Positions 24,155-33,053 of a stretch of DNA of 64,000 nt are shown here, piece by piece; position 1 is the stretch's first letter, and each line of letters opens with the position of its first letter. The translations under genes were made by a program, and so were the position numbers. The DNA is taken from assembly GCF_002939385.1 (NCBI RefSeq), contig NZ_MULI01000035.1, positions 1 to 64,000 of the forward strand, in the 5' to 3' direction. The stretch comes from Streptomyces sp. MH60 (GTDB taxonomy: Bacteria; Actinomycetota; Actinomycetes; Streptomycetales; Streptomycetaceae). The notes under the pieces are model-generated. The model made no database searches and was not told the origin of the DNA. It was given only the letters and a program-made list of their open reading frames with translations.

Positions 24155-24189
24155 TTGCATAAACGTACAATGGCACGTATAGTCATGCT
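24155..24189 (+). promoter_or_regulatory. argC promoter with ArgR-type operator
   Basis: TTGCAT (24155-24160), 17 nt and TATAGT (24178-24183) form the promoter. The -35 region also reads TTGCAT-AAAC-GTACAA (24155-24170), a 6-4-6 imperfect inverted repeat of the same geometry as the perfect repeats before argH. A second weaker half-site, TCATGC, lies at 24183-24188. Repression by ArgR (encoded last in this operon) is inferred. Confidence 0.65.
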
Positions 24190-24209
24190 CTCCAGGAGGA
24201 GGGTTTTCC

Positions 24210-25238
24210 ATGGCGGTACGTGCGGCGGTGGCCGGAGCGAGCGGGTATGCGGGCGGTGAGCTGCTGCGGCTGCTCCTGACCCACCCCGAGGTCGAGATCG
24301 GCGCCCTGACCGGCAACTCCAACGCCGGGCAGCGGCTGGGTGCGCTTCAGCCGCATCTGCTGCCGCTGGCCGACCGGGTCCTGGAGCCGACCACGGCGGA
24401 TGTCCTCGCGGGGCACGACGTCGTCTTCCTCGCGCTGCCGCACGGGCAGTCCGCCGCCGTCGCCGAGCAGCTCGGGCCGGACGTCCTCGTCGTCGACATG
24501 GGCGCCGACTTCCGGCTCAAGGACGCCGGTGACTGGGAGGCGTTCTACGGCTCGCCGCACGCCGGCACCTGGCCCTACGGCCTCCCCGAACTTCCGGGTG
24601 CCCGCGCCGCGCTGGAGGGGTCCAAGCGCATCGCGGTGCCCGGTTGCTACCCCACGGCCGTGTCCCTGGCCCTCTTCCCGGCGTATGCCGCGGCGCTGGC
24701 CGAGCCCGAGGCCGTGATCGTCGCCGCCTCCGGCACCTCGGGCGCCGGCAAGGCGGCCAAGCCCCACCTGCTCGGCAGCGAGGTCATGGGCTCCATGTCG
24801 CCGTACGGCGTCGGCGGCGGCCACCGGCACACCCCCGAGATGATCCAGAACCTCGGCGCGGTGGCGGGGGAGCCGGTCACCGTCTCCTTCACGCCGACCC
24901 TCGCGCCGATGCCCCGCGGCATCCTCGCCACCTGCACCGCGAAGGCGAAGCCCGGGGTCACCGCCGAGACGGTGCGGGCCGCGTACGAGAAGGCCCTCGC
25001 CGACGAACCGTTCGTGCACCTGCTGCCCGAGGGGCAGTGGCCCGCGACCGCCTCCGTGTACGGCTCGAACGCCGTCCAGGTGCAGGTCGCGTACGACGCC
25101 GCCGCGGGCCGGATCATCGCCATCAGCGCCATCGACAACCTGGCCAAGGGCACCGCGGGCGGTGCCGTCCAGAGCATGAACATCGCCCTCGGTCTCGACG
25201 AGACCACCGGACTGACGACGATCGGAGTTGCGCCGTGA
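24210..25238 (+). CDS. argC: N-acetyl-gamma-glutamyl-phosphate reductase
   Basis: ArgC reduces N-acetylglutamyl-5-phosphate to the semialdehyde with NADPH, step 3 of arginine synthesis. The 342-residue protein has the NADP-binding motif VAGASGYAGGELLRLL at residues 6-21, the catalytic Cys in VPGCYPTAVSLALFP, and the family stretches SGTSGAGKAAKPHLL and GGGHRHTPEM. A strong ribosome binding site, AGGAGGAGGG, precedes the ATG. It is first in argCJBDR; its stop overlaps the argJ GTG (GTGA). Confidence 0.97.
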   Translation: MAVRAAVAGASGYAGGELLRLLLTHPEVEIGALTGNSNAGQRLGALQPHLLPLADRVLEPTTADVLAGHDVVFLALPHGQSAAVAEQLGPDVLVVDMGADFRLKDAGDWEAFYGSPHAGTWPYGLPELPGARAALEGSKRIAVPGCYPTAVSLALFPAYAAALAEPEAVIVAASGTSGAGKAAKPHLLGSEVMGSMSPYGVGGGHRHTPEMIQNLGAVAGEPVTVSFTPTLAPMPRGILATCTAKAKPGVTAETVRAAYEKALADEPFVHLLPEGQWPATASVYGSNAVQVQVAYDAAAGRIIAISAIDNLAKGTAGGAVQSMNIALGLDETTGLTTIGVAP

Positions 25239-26386
25239 GTGTGACGGCAGCGAAGGGATTCACGGCGGCGGGCATCACCGCCGGGATCAAGGAGAGCGGC
25301 AACCCCGACCTGGCCCTCGTGGTCAACACCGGCCCCCGACGCTCCGCCGCGGGCGTCTTCACCTCCAACCGCGTCAAGGCCGCGCCGGTGCTGTGGTCCG
25401 AGCAGGTCCTCAAGAGCGGTGAGGTGACCGCCGTCGTGCTCAACTCCGGCGGCGCCAACGCCTGCACCGGGCCCAAGGGCTTCCAGGACACGCACGCCAC
25501 CGCCGAGAAGGCCGCGGAGGTGCTCGGGACGGGGGCGGGCCAGGTCGCCGTGTGCTCCACCGGGCTCATCGGCGTGCTGCTGCCCATGGACAAGCTGCTC
25601 CCGGGCGTGGCGACGGCCGCCGGTCAGCTCTCCGAGCACGGCGGTGAGAAGGCCGCCATCGCCATCAAGACCACCGACACCGTGCACAAGACATCGGTCG
25701 TGACCAAGGACGGCTGGACCGTCGGTGGCATGGCCAAGGGCGCGGGCATGCTCGCCCCCGGCCTCGCCACCATGCTCGTCGTGATCACCACCGACGCCGA
25801 CCTGGAGACCGGGGCCCTGGACCGCGCCCTGCGCGACGCCACCCGCGTCACCTTCGACCGGGTCGACTCCGACGGCTGCATGTCCACCAACGACACGGTG
25901 CTGCTGCTCGCCTCCGGCGCCTCGGGCGTCGCTCCGGAGTACGACGCCTTCGCCGAGGCCGTCCGCACCGTCTGCGACGACCTCGGACAGCAGCTCATCC
26001 GCGACGCCGAGGGCGCCAGCAAGGACATCAAGGTCGAGGTCGTGAACGCCGCGACCGAGGACGAGGCCGTCCAGGTGGGCCGCACCATCGCCCGCAACAA
26101 CCTGCTCAAGTGCGCCATCCACGGCGAGGACCCCAACTGGGGCCGCGTACTCTCCGCGATCGGCACCACCGACGCCGCCTTCGAGCCCGACCGGCTCAAC
26201 GTCGCCATCAACGGCGTCTGGGTCTGCAAGAACGGCGGCGTCGGGGAGGACCGCGAGCTGGTCGACATGCGCTACCGCGAGGTGCACATCGTCGCCGACC
26301 TCGCCGCGGGCGACGCCACGGCCACCATCTGGACCAACGACCTCACCGCCGACTACGTCCACGAGAACAGCGCGTACTCGTCATGA
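25235..26386 (+). CDS. argJ: Bifunctional ornithine acetyltransferase / N-acetylglutamate synthase
   Basis: ArgJ recycles the acetyl group from N-acetylornithine to glutamate. The 383-residue precursor autocleaves into two chains before the Thr in GAGMLAPGLATMLVVITTDA (ATML motif), which is intact. Other landmarks are NTGPRRSAAGVFTSNRVKAA near the N-terminus, SGGANACTG and the C-terminal GEDPNWGRVLSAIG. Whether it makes acetylglutamate from acetyl-CoA as well cannot be told. The GTG start overlaps the argC stop and its own stop overlaps the argB start (ATGA). Confidence 0.96.
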   Translation: MSVTAAKGFTAAGITAGIKESGNPDLALVVNTGPRRSAAGVFTSNRVKAAPVLWSEQVLKSGEVTAVVLNSGGANACTGPKGFQDTHATAEKAAEVLGTGAGQVAVCSTGLIGVLLPMDKLLPGVATAAGQLSEHGGEKAAIAIKTTDTVHKTSVVTKDGWTVGGMAKGAGMLAPGLATMLVVITTDADLETGALDRALRDATRVTFDRVDSDGCMSTNDTVLLLASGASGVAPEYDAFAEAVRTVCDDLGQQLIRDAEGASKDIKVEVVNAATEDEAVQVGRTIARNNLLKCAIHGEDPNWGRVLSAIGTTDAAFEPDRLNVAINGVWVCKNGGVGEDRELVDMRYREVHIVADLAAGDATATIWTNDLTADYVHENSAYSS

Positions 26387-27291
26387 GCAACGCACCCACG
26401 CGGAAGCACACCGCGCTCCCCAAGGCCCAGATCCTCATCGAGGCGCTGCCCTGGCTGACCCGGCACCACGGCAAGACCGTCGTCATCAAGTTCGGCGGCA
26501 ACGCCATGATCGACGAGGACCTCAAGGCCGCCTTCGCCCAGGACGTCGTCTTCCTGCGGCACGCCGGTCTCAAGCCCGTCGTCGTGCACGGCGGCGGCCC
26601 GCAGATCAGCGCCGCCCTCGACAAGCACGGCATCGTCAGCGAGTTCAAGGCCGGCCTGCGCGTCACCACCGAGGACGCCATGGACGTCGTACGGATGGTG
26701 CTGGCCGGGCAGGTGCAGCGCGAGCTGGTCGGGCTGCTCAACCAGCACGGACCGCTCGCCGTCGGCCTCACCGGCGAGGACGCGCACACCCTCACCGCCA
26801 CCAAACACCAGCCCCGGATCGACGGCGAGCTGGTCGACATCGGCCGGGTCGGCGAGATCACCGAGATCGACACCGGCGCCATCGAGGCCCTGCTCGCCGA
26901 CGGCCGCATCCCGGTCGTCTCGTCCATCGCCCGCTCCCAGGACGACCACCATGTCTACAACGTCAATGCTGATACGGCGGCTGCGGCACTCGCTGCGGCG
27001 CTCGGCGCCGAGACCCTCATGGTCCTCACCGACGTGGAGGGCCTCTACGAGGACTGGCCGGACTCCGACGAGGTGATCAGCCGCCTGACCGCCACCCAGC
27101 TGGAGAAACTGCTGCCCGACCTGTCGTCCGGCATGGTGCCGAAGATGGAGGGCTGCCTGCACGCCGTACGCAACGGCGTCACCACCGCCCGCGTCATCGA
27201 CGGCCGGGTCCAGCACTCGATCCTGCTGGAGATCTTCACCGACGAGGGGATCGGCACGATGGTCGTGCCGGACGAACAGGGGGAGTCGTGA
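26383..27291 (+). CDS. argB: Acetylglutamate kinase
   Basis: ArgB phosphorylates N-acetylglutamate (step 2) and is the usual feedback-inhibited enzyme. The 302-residue protein has the amino-acid-kinase motifs VVIKFGGNAMIDE, VVVHGGGPQISAAL, VGLTGEDAHTL and NADTAAAALAAALGAE. The N-terminal extension (LPKAQILIEALPWLTRHHGK) is the helix associated with arginine-sensitive hexameric forms, so arginine inhibition is likely. It starts by ATGA overlap with argJ and ends by GTGA overlap with argD. Confidence 0.97.
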   Translation: MSNAPTRKHTALPKAQILIEALPWLTRHHGKTVVIKFGGNAMIDEDLKAAFAQDVVFLRHAGLKPVVVHGGGPQISAALDKHGIVSEFKAGLRVTTEDAMDVVRMVLAGQVQRELVGLLNQHGPLAVGLTGEDAHTLTATKHQPRIDGELVDIGRVGEITEIDTGAIEALLADGRIPVVSSIARSQDDHHVYNVNADTAAAALAAALGAETLMVLTDVEGLYEDWPDSDEVISRLTATQLEKLLPDLSSGMVPKMEGCLHAVRNGVTTARVIDGRVQHSILLEIFTDEGIGTMVVPDEQGES

Positions 27292-28496
27292 GCAACACGG
27301 AGCTGACCGAGCGGTGGCAGGGCACCCTCATGAACAACTACGGCACGCCGCGCCTGCCCCTGGTGCGCGGCGCGGGCGCCCGGCTCTGGGACGCCGACGG
27401 CAAGGAGTACCTCGACTTCGTCGGCGGCATCGCGGTCAACGCGCTCGGCCACGCCCACCCGGCGGTGGTGGACGCGGTGAGCCGGCAGATCGCCTCCCTC
27501 GGCCACGTCTCCAACCTCTTCATCGCCGAGCCGCCCGTCGCCCTCGCCGAACGGCTGCTGAGGCACTTCGGCCGGGAGGGCAAGGTCTACTTCTGCAACT
27601 CCGGCGCCGAGGCCAACGAGGGCGCCTTCAAGATCGGCCGGCTGACCGGCCGGCCGCACATGGTCGCCACCCAGGGCGGCTTCCACGGCCGCACCATGGG
27701 TGCCCTGGCGCTGACCGGCCAGCCCGGCAAGCAGGAACCGTTCCTGCCGCTGCCCGGCGACGTCACACACGTACCGTACGGCGATCCGCGGGCGCTGGCC
27801 GCGGCGGTCACCGAGGAGACGGCCCTGGTGGTCATCGAGCCGATCCAGGGCGAGAACGGCGTTGTCGTGCCGCCCCCCGGCTATCTGAAGGCGGCCCGCG
27901 CCATCACCGCCGCCACCGGCGCGCTGCTCGTCCTGGACGAGGTGCAGACCGGGATCGGCCGGACCGGGCACTGGTTCGAGTACCAGGCCCACGAGGGCGT
28001 CCTGCCGGACGTCGTCACCCTCGCCAAGGGACTCGGCGGCGGACTGCCGCTGGGCGCGACGGTCGCCTTCGGCCGGGCTGCCGACCTGCTCCAGCCCGGC
28101 CAACACGGCACGACCTTCGGCGGCAACCCGGTCGCCTGCGCCGCCGGACTCGCCGTCCTCGACACCATCGAGGACGAGGGACTGCTGGACAACGTCAAAC
28201 GGCAGAGCGAGCGGCTGCGCGGCGAGATCGAGGGCCTGGGGCACCCGTTGATCGGCCATGTCCGGGGCGCCGGCCTGCTCCTGGGTATCGTGCTCACCGA
28301 GCCGCTCGCCGCCCAGGTGCAGCAGGCGGCTCAGGACGCCGGAATCCTGGTGAACGCGCCCGCACCCGATGTCGTACGGCTCATGCCCGCGCTGAACCTC
28401 GGCGACGACGTGGTCGACGCGTTCCTCGGGGCGCTGCCCGGCATCCTTGACCAGGCCGCCGACGCGGCCCACGGGGACGGACGATCCGGAGAATGA
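27288..28496 (+). CDS. argD: Acetylornithine aminotransferase
   Basis: ArgD is a PLP enzyme that converts N-acetylglutamate semialdehyde to N-acetylornithine with glutamate. The 402-residue class III aminotransferase has YGTPRLPLVRGAGARLWDAD at the N-terminus, FCNSGAEANEGAFKIGR, the cofactor Asp in LLVLDEVQTGIGRTG, and the Schiff-base Lys in TLAKGLGGGLPLGA. Many ArgD proteins also act as DapC in lysine synthesis. It overlaps argB (GTGA) and lies 7 nt upstream of argR. Confidence 0.96.
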   Translation: MSNTELTERWQGTLMNNYGTPRLPLVRGAGARLWDADGKEYLDFVGGIAVNALGHAHPAVVDAVSRQIASLGHVSNLFIAEPPVALAERLLRHFGREGKVYFCNSGAEANEGAFKIGRLTGRPHMVATQGGFHGRTMGALALTGQPGKQEPFLPLPGDVTHVPYGDPRALAAAVTEETALVVIEPIQGENGVVVPPPGYLKAARAITAATGALLVLDEVQTGIGRTGHWFEYQAHEGVLPDVVTLAKGLGGGLPLGATVAFGRAADLLQPGQHGTTFGGNPVACAAGLAVLDTIEDEGLLDNVKRQSERLRGEIEGLGHPLIGHVRGAGLLLGIVLTEPLAAQVQQAAQDAGILVNAPAPDVVRLMPALNLGDDVVDAFLGALPGILDQAADAAHGDGRSGE

Positions 28497-28503
28497 GACG
28501 ACG

Positions 28504-29043
28504 ATGAGCCACGCGCAGGAGCACGAGCAGACGGCGGGGCCCGCCCTGCCGCAGACCCGCACCGCACGCCACCGCCGGATCGTGGACATCCTCAACCGGC
28601 AGGCGGTGCGCTCGCAGAGCCAGCTGGCGAAGCTGCTCGCCGACGACGGGCTCACCGTCACCCAGGCGACGCTCTCCAGGGACCTGGACGAGCTGAACGC
28701 GGTGAAGATCCGCAACACCGACGGCGACCTCATCTACGCGGTGCCCAGCGAGGGCGGCTTCCGCACGCCGCGGGCGCCGCTGGGGGAGTCGGCCAAGGAG
28801 GAGCGGATGCGGCGGCTCTCGGCGGAGCTGCTGATCTCCGCGGAGGCGTCGGCGAACCTCGTGGTCCTGCGGACGCCTCCGGGGGCGGCGCAGTTCCTCG
28901 CCTCGGCGATCGACCAGGCGGAGCTGCACGACATCCTGGGGACGATCGCGGGTGACGACACGCTGATGCTGATCAGCCGGGAGCCGGCGGGCGGGCAGGC
29001 GCTGGCGGACCATCTGCTGCGGTTGGCCCAGAACGGGGGCTGA
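28504..29043 (+). CDS. argR: Arginine repressor
   Basis: ArgR is a hexameric, arginine-responsive regulator. The 179-residue protein has the N-terminal winged helix (about 20-85: RHRRIVDILNRQAVRSQSQL, VTQATLSRDLDELNAVKIRN) and the C-terminal oligomerisation/arginine-binding domain with the signature GTIAGDDTLMLISR. The first 18 residues (MSHAQEHEQTAGPALPQ) are a flexible extension. GGAGA lies 11 nt before the ATG. As the last gene of the operon it controls, it is likely autoregulated through the argC operator. Confidence 0.97.
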   Translation: MSHAQEHEQTAGPALPQTRTARHRRIVDILNRQAVRSQSQLAKLLADDGLTVTQATLSRDLDELNAVKIRNTDGDLIYAVPSEGGFRTPRAPLGESAKEERMRRLSAELLISAEASANLVVLRTPPGAAQFLASAIDQAELHDILGTIAGDDTLMLISREPAGGQALADHLLRLAQNGG

Positions 29044-29083
29044 AGGGGGCGGTGCGGTGATCTGCCGACCGCGGGCACGTCGT

Positions 29084-29113
29084 GGCCGGTCGCGCAGTTC
29101 CCCGCGCCCCTGG
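29084..29113 (+). repeat. Dispersed intergenic repeat, copy C
   Basis: This copy begins GGCCGGTCGCGCAGTTCCCC, differing by one base from copies A and B over 30 nt, and lies 40 nt after the argR stop. The module GCTGCGGGCAGTCG (29126-29139) follows it here but precedes copy B, so the module order differs between copies. The rest of 29044-29254 holds no gene. Confidence 0.75.
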
Positions 29114-29254
29114 TCACCGGCCGCAGCTGCGGGCAGTCGTGCCTCCGCCAGTGCCTGAACGGCCTGGGAGGTACCCCCAGGCGGCACGGGTGGGCGCAGC
29201 GGCACCCCGCCAACGCGGCGAGTGCCGACACCGGTACCTCGGCAACAGCATCGG

Positions 29255-30058
29255 TCACCCCAACCACCCGGCCAGACCCCCGGTGCACCGCACCTCGTCC
29301 CCCGCCGTGATCAGCAACGCCTCCACCCCGTCCAGCGACTCCAGCCACCGCAGCCCCTCCCGCGCCCCCATCGCGAACGCCGCCGTCGCCCAGCAGTCCG
29401 CCCACGTCAGCCCGGGCGCCACCACCGTCACGGACAGCAGGTCGGTCACCGCGGAGCGGCCGGTGCGCGGGTCGACGACATGCGCGCCGCGCTCGGCGGA
29501 ACCGGACGTCGCCACGGCCAGCTCCGCCGCCCCCGCCGCCGAGACGACCGCCGCGAGCCCGCCCGGCCGCAGCGGGTCCGACACCCCGACCCGCCACGGT
29601 CGGGCAGCCCCCGGCGTCCCGAGCAGCTGCACGTCCCCGCCGCCGTTGACGCTGACCCCGCTCGCACCGCCCGCCGCCGCGATCCGCCGCGCGGCGCGCT
29701 CCACGGCCCAGCCCTTGACGATCCCCGTCGGGTCGAGCCGCCCCTCGTACCGCGTGCTGAACCAGCCCTCGCTCACCCGCTCCGCCTCGGCCGCCAGCTC
29801 CAGCACCTCGGCGACCTCCGGGGCACACGCGGCGACGGTCAGCTCCCCGCGCGCCAGCCGGGAGATCTGGCTGCCCTCCCGGTACGTGCTGAACACCTCG
29901 TCGGCCCGGTGCAGCCCGGCGAGCGCCTCGTCCAGCGCCGCCCGTACGGCCGCGGGTTCCCCGCCGCGGACGTCGAAGGAGAAGACGGTCCCCATCGCCT
30001 CCGCCACGTGATGCACCGCGGCGGGAGCCTGTGCGGACCCGGCCCCGGTGTCAGCCAC
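29255..30058 (-). CDS. apbE: FAD:protein FMN transferase (ApbE)
   Basis: ApbE covalently links FMN from FAD to a Thr in FMN-binding proteins. This 267-residue form has MGTVFSFDVRGG, DEVFSTYREGSQISRLARGE, LDPTGIVKGWAVERAAR, VNGGGDVQLLG and the Mg-site region DLLSVTVVAPGLTWADCWAT, all typical of ApbE. No lipobox or signal peptide is seen, so it may act on the cytosolic side or as a non-lipidated form; the start could also lie elsewhere. Its GTG start overlaps the stop of the FMN-binding protein gene by 8 nt. That protein is its obvious substrate. Confidence 0.92.
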   Translation of the reverse strand: MADTGAGSAQAPAAVHHVAEAMGTVFSFDVRGGEPAAVRAALDEALAGLHRADEVFSTYREGSQISRLARGELTVAACAPEVAEVLELAAEAERVSEGWFSTRYEGRLDPTGIVKGWAVERAARRIAAAGGASGVSVNGGGDVQLLGTPGAARPWRVGVSDPLRPGGLAAVVSAAGAAELAVATSGSAERGAHVVDPRTGRSAVTDLLSVTVVAPGLTWADCWATAAFAMGAREGLRWLESLDGVEALLITAGDEVRCTGGLAGWLG

Positions 30059-30833
30059 CGGCCCGGTCCAGCGCCGACTGGAGGGACTGCTTGTACCCGG
30101 CGCTGGTGTAGGTGGCGCCGGAGACCGCGTCGATGTCGGCGGTGCCCGCGGCGACGGCGGCCCGGTCGAGCCGGGGTACGGCGTCGGCGGTGACCTGGTC
30201 GCTGCGGCCGCCCCTGGGCGCCCGGAGGGTCTCGACGCCGGTGATCCTGCCGCCGCTGACCGTGACCCGGACCTGCACGGGCCCGTACTGGGTCTGCGCG
30301 GCGTCGCCGGTGAGCACCTGTGTGCCCTGCCCGGCGCCGGTGCCCGAGCCCTCCTCGGCGGCTCCGGAGCCGGAGCCGGACCCGGCTGCCGCGGCCGCCT
30401 TGTCCAGGGCCGACTGGAGGGACTTCACGTACCCGGCGCTGGTGTAGGTGGCCCCCGAGACCGCGTCGATGTCGGCGCTGCCGGCCGCGACCGCCGCCCG
30501 GTTGAGCTTGGGCACCGCGTCCGCGGTGACCCGGTCGCTCTGCCCGCCCTTGGGCGCCTGCACGGCCTCGGCCCTGGTGATCTTCCCGCCGCTCACGGTG
30601 AGCCGGACCTGCACGGGACCGTACTGCGTGCCGGCCGCGTCACCCGTGACCGTGCCGGCCCCGGCGCCCCGGCCGCCCTGCGGCGACTGCGCGGCCACGG
30701 GCGGGGCCGCGCCGCCCGCCGCCGAGGCGGAGCCCGGGTCGGACGCCGGTTTCAGCGACAGCAGCAGCACGATCCCGGACACGGTGGCGGCCCCGGCGAG
30801 CACGGCACGCCGAACGGGGTGGCTTTTCCTCAT
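30051..30833 (-). CDS. Exported protein with two tandem FMN-binding domains
   Basis: This 260-residue protein has an N-terminal signal/anchor (about 7-27, VRRAVLAGAATVSGIVLLLS), a Gly/Ala/Pro linker, and two FMN_bind domains (about 61-145 and 172-256) separated by a Gly/Ser/Ala linker. Each domain has the flavinylation motif DAVSGAT, giving acceptor Thr129 and Thr241, and each has VSGG(K/R)IT. The two domains are about 80% alike, a clear internal duplication. Between the reductase and ApbE genes, it is expected to carry two covalent FMN groups outside the membrane and to relay electrons. Confidence 0.9.
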   Translation of the reverse strand: MRKSHPVRRAVLAGAATVSGIVLLLSLKPASDPGSASAAGGAAPPVAAQSPQGGRGAGAGTVTGDAAGTQYGPVQVRLTVSGGKITRAEAVQAPKGGQSDRVTADAVPKLNRAAVAAGSADIDAVSGATYTSAGYVKSLQSALDKAAAAAGSGSGSGAAEEGSGTGAGQGTQVLTGDAAQTQYGPVQVRVTVSGGRITGVETLRAPRGGRSDQVTADAVPRLDRAAVAAGTADIDAVSGATYTSAGYKQSLQSALDRAGG

Positions 30834-30860
30834 CTGTCCTGGACTCCTGATGTCCGTCGC

Positions 30861-32243
30861 TCACATCTCGAACGACTCGTGGTGGATACGGCGAGCGGGG
30901 ACCCCCGCGCCGCGCAGTGCCTCGTACACCGACTGCGCGAAGCCGGGCGGCCCGCACAGGAAGACGTCGTGGCGCTCGACGTCCGGGATCTTCCGGGCCA
31001 GGGTCTCGGCCGAGATGTCCGGGCGCTCCCCGTCCGGGCTGTTGACCGCGTACATCAGCCGGGCGCCGCGCTCGTCGGCGATTCCGGCCAGCTCGTCCCA
31101 GAGCGCCAGGTCCTGGGTGCTGTTGGCCCGGTAGAGCAGCGTGATGTCGCCGGACGCGCCGGGCAGCGTCTCGAACAGCGCCCGCATCGGCGTGATCCCC
31201 ACCCCGCCCGCCACCAGCAGCACCTTGCCGCGGCTGCGGCGCTGGGCGGTCAGGGCGCCGTACGGGCCCTCCGCCCACACCCGGGTGCCGGGTGTCAGCT
31301 CACGGAGCCGCGCGCTGTGGTCGCCGATCGCCTTCACCGTGATCCGCAGCATGTCCGGGCGGGGAGCCGCCGACAGCGAGTACGGGTGCGAGCTGAACCG
31401 CATGCCCGGCGCCAGGAACCGCCAGCGGAAGAACTGGCCGGCCTCCGCGCCCATCCGGTGCAGCCGGCGTCCGCCGATGAGCACCGACACGATCCCGGGC
31501 GTCTCCTCGATCACCGCCGCCACCCGCATCCGGTGCCGCAGGTTGAGCCGGAGGGGGGTCAGCACGCGGTACCAGAGCACGAGCGCGGTCACCGAGCCGT
31601 ACAGCGCGTACCAGACGGTCTTGGCGGCCGGTTCGACGGCGAAGTCGTTGCCGGTGGTCAGCTGGTGCCAGAAGGTCAGGAACACCGCCGCGTAGGTGAG
31701 CAGGTGCACGTGGTACCAGGCGTCGTACGGGATCCGGCGGCGGACGGGGCCGATGGACAGCAGCCCGATGACGACCAGCAGGCCGGTGCCGAGGGCCGCC
31801 TTGCCCATGTCCGGGAGCTGGTTCACGGAGTCGACCGTCTGCGCCACGACGTCACCGAGGCCCTGGCCGGCCTGCGCCGCGTAGCCCCACATGATCAGGA
31901 AGACGTGGGCCAGGACCAGGCAGAGGGTGTAGCGGCCGGTCATGGCGTGCCAGCGGGCGACCCGGTCGGACCCGACGCGCCGCTCCAGGGCCGGCACCCG
32001 GGCCATCTGGAGCACCACCAGCGCCATCAGGTACCCGGCGAGCAGTCCGGTGATCCGTCCGGCGCCGAGGATCTTGCCGGTGTCGTCGGAGATGGCGGGC
32101 GTGTTGCGCCACCACAGCCACAACACGCCCGCCGCGCCCGCCCACACGGCGAGCAGCAGGGGGACGGCGGGGGAGCGGCGCGGACGGATGCGCCGCATCG
32201 TCTGACGGCGGGCGGCACGGCCGCCGGCGAGCGTGGTGGTCAC
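30861..32243 (-). CDS. Ferric reductase-like transmembrane ferredoxin/NAD(P)H oxidoreductase
   Basis: This 460-residue protein has an N-terminal integral membrane part of about six helices (30-230). Histidines able to bind heme occur in RWHAMTGRYTL, VLAHVFLIMWG, AWYHVHLLTYAAV and FWHQLTTG. A cytosolic FAD/NAD(P)H reductase domain follows (about 235-460) with HPYSLSAAPR (FAD), LLVAGGVGITPMRALFE (nucleotide) and FLCGPPGFAQSVYEAL. It would move electrons from cytosolic NAD(P)H across the membrane to the FMN-binding protein encoded next. The GTG has a GGAGGAA ribosome binding site. It is first of the three-gene electron-transfer operon. Confidence 0.9.
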   Translation of the reverse strand: MTTTLAGGRAARRQTMRRIRPRRSPAVPLLLAVWAGAAGVLWLWWRNTPAISDDTGKILGAGRITGLLAGYLMALVVLQMARVPALERRVGSDRVARWHAMTGRYTLCLVLAHVFLIMWGYAAQAGQGLGDVVAQTVDSVNQLPDMGKAALGTGLLVVIGLLSIGPVRRRIPYDAWYHVHLLTYAAVFLTFWHQLTTGNDFAVEPAAKTVWYALYGSVTALVLWYRVLTPLRLNLRHRMRVAAVIEETPGIVSVLIGGRRLHRMGAEAGQFFRWRFLAPGMRFSSHPYSLSAAPRPDMLRITVKAIGDHSARLRELTPGTRVWAEGPYGALTAQRRSRGKVLLVAGGVGITPMRALFETLPGASGDITLLYRANSTQDLALWDELAGIADERGARLMYAVNSPDGERPDISAETLARKIPDVERHDVFLCGPPGFAQSVYEALRGAGVPARRIHHESFEM

Positions 32244-32333
32244 GGTTCCTCCGTGGTGGGACTCGGCCCTTGGCCCACAGATACGCGCCGTGCCGGGCGA
32301 GCGTTCAGCCCGTGCCGGTCATGCCGTCCGCGT

Positions 32334-33050
32334 TCAGTACCGGGTGACCGCCGTCGCCCCGCCCCGGGTGCCGATCGCGAGGTGCGGGCGCTCCCCCGGC
32401 TCGGCCCACCGCAGGATCCGCCGCATCGCCTCCTTCGGCACCGACACGCACCCGGCCGTCGCCCCGCGCCCGTCGACGTGCAGGAAGATGCCCGCGCCGC
32501 GGCCGCGCACCGGGCGGTCGTAGTTGAAGCCGACGACCAGGGCGTGGGCGTACTGGGCGGTGTAGGTGCTGAGGTGCTCGGCCTCGGTGGCCCGGCAGTC
32601 GGCGGGGCGTGGCTCGGTCCAGCGGTTGTAGGAGCGGGAGGCGTTGTCCTGGCACCACCAGGAGTCCGCGTGGACCGGACGGTACCGGTACGCCGTGCCG
32701 CGCGGCGCGGGCTCGATGCCGAAGGCGTAGGGCAGGTCGTACAGGCCGGTCGGGGTGGTGCCGGTGCCCTGGACGCGCGTCGGCCCGTCGGTGAGTCCGC
32801 CGGACCCGAAGCGGGCCGGCGCGGAACCGGCCGCCACCCAGTGCCCGTCGGCCCCGCCCCTGCGGTCCCACCAGGTGACGGTGCCCGTGGTCGAGCCGGT
32901 GTCCGGCGCGACGGCGGTGATCAGCTGGGTGCCGCCGCCGGTGTCCGCCATCCGGGCCGGAAGCGGCGCGGGCGCGGGCCCGTCGGCGGGGGCGGCGCCG
33001 AGCAGGAGGAGGGAGGCGGACACGAGGACGGCGACGGCACCGGGGCGCAT
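32334..33050 (-). CDS. L,D-transpeptidase (YkuD) family protein
   Basis: This is a 238-residue secreted protein with a signal peptide (1-22, VAVLVSASLLLLGAAPADG). The YkuD domain (about 40-235) has the catalytic region HVDGRGATAGCVSVP: a His near the start and the nucleophilic Cys about 10 residues later, with A-T-A-G-C in place of the usual S-x-G-C. Family members form 3-3 crosslinks in peptidoglycan or attach proteins to it. It starts 3 nt after the upstream PPOX gene, so the two are probably co-transcribed. Confidence 0.85.
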   Translation of the reverse strand: MRPGAVAVLVSASLLLLGAAPADGPAPAPLPARMADTGGGTQLITAVAPDTGSTTGTVTWWDRRGGADGHWVAAGSAPARFGSGGLTDGPTRVQGTGTTPTGLYDLPYAFGIEPAPRGTAYRYRPVHADSWWCQDNASRSYNRWTEPRPADCRATEAEHLSTYTAQYAHALVVGFNYDRPVRGRGAGIFLHVDGRGATAGCVSVPKEAMRRILRWAEPGERPHLAIGTRGGATAVTRY

Positions 33051-33053
33051 GGT

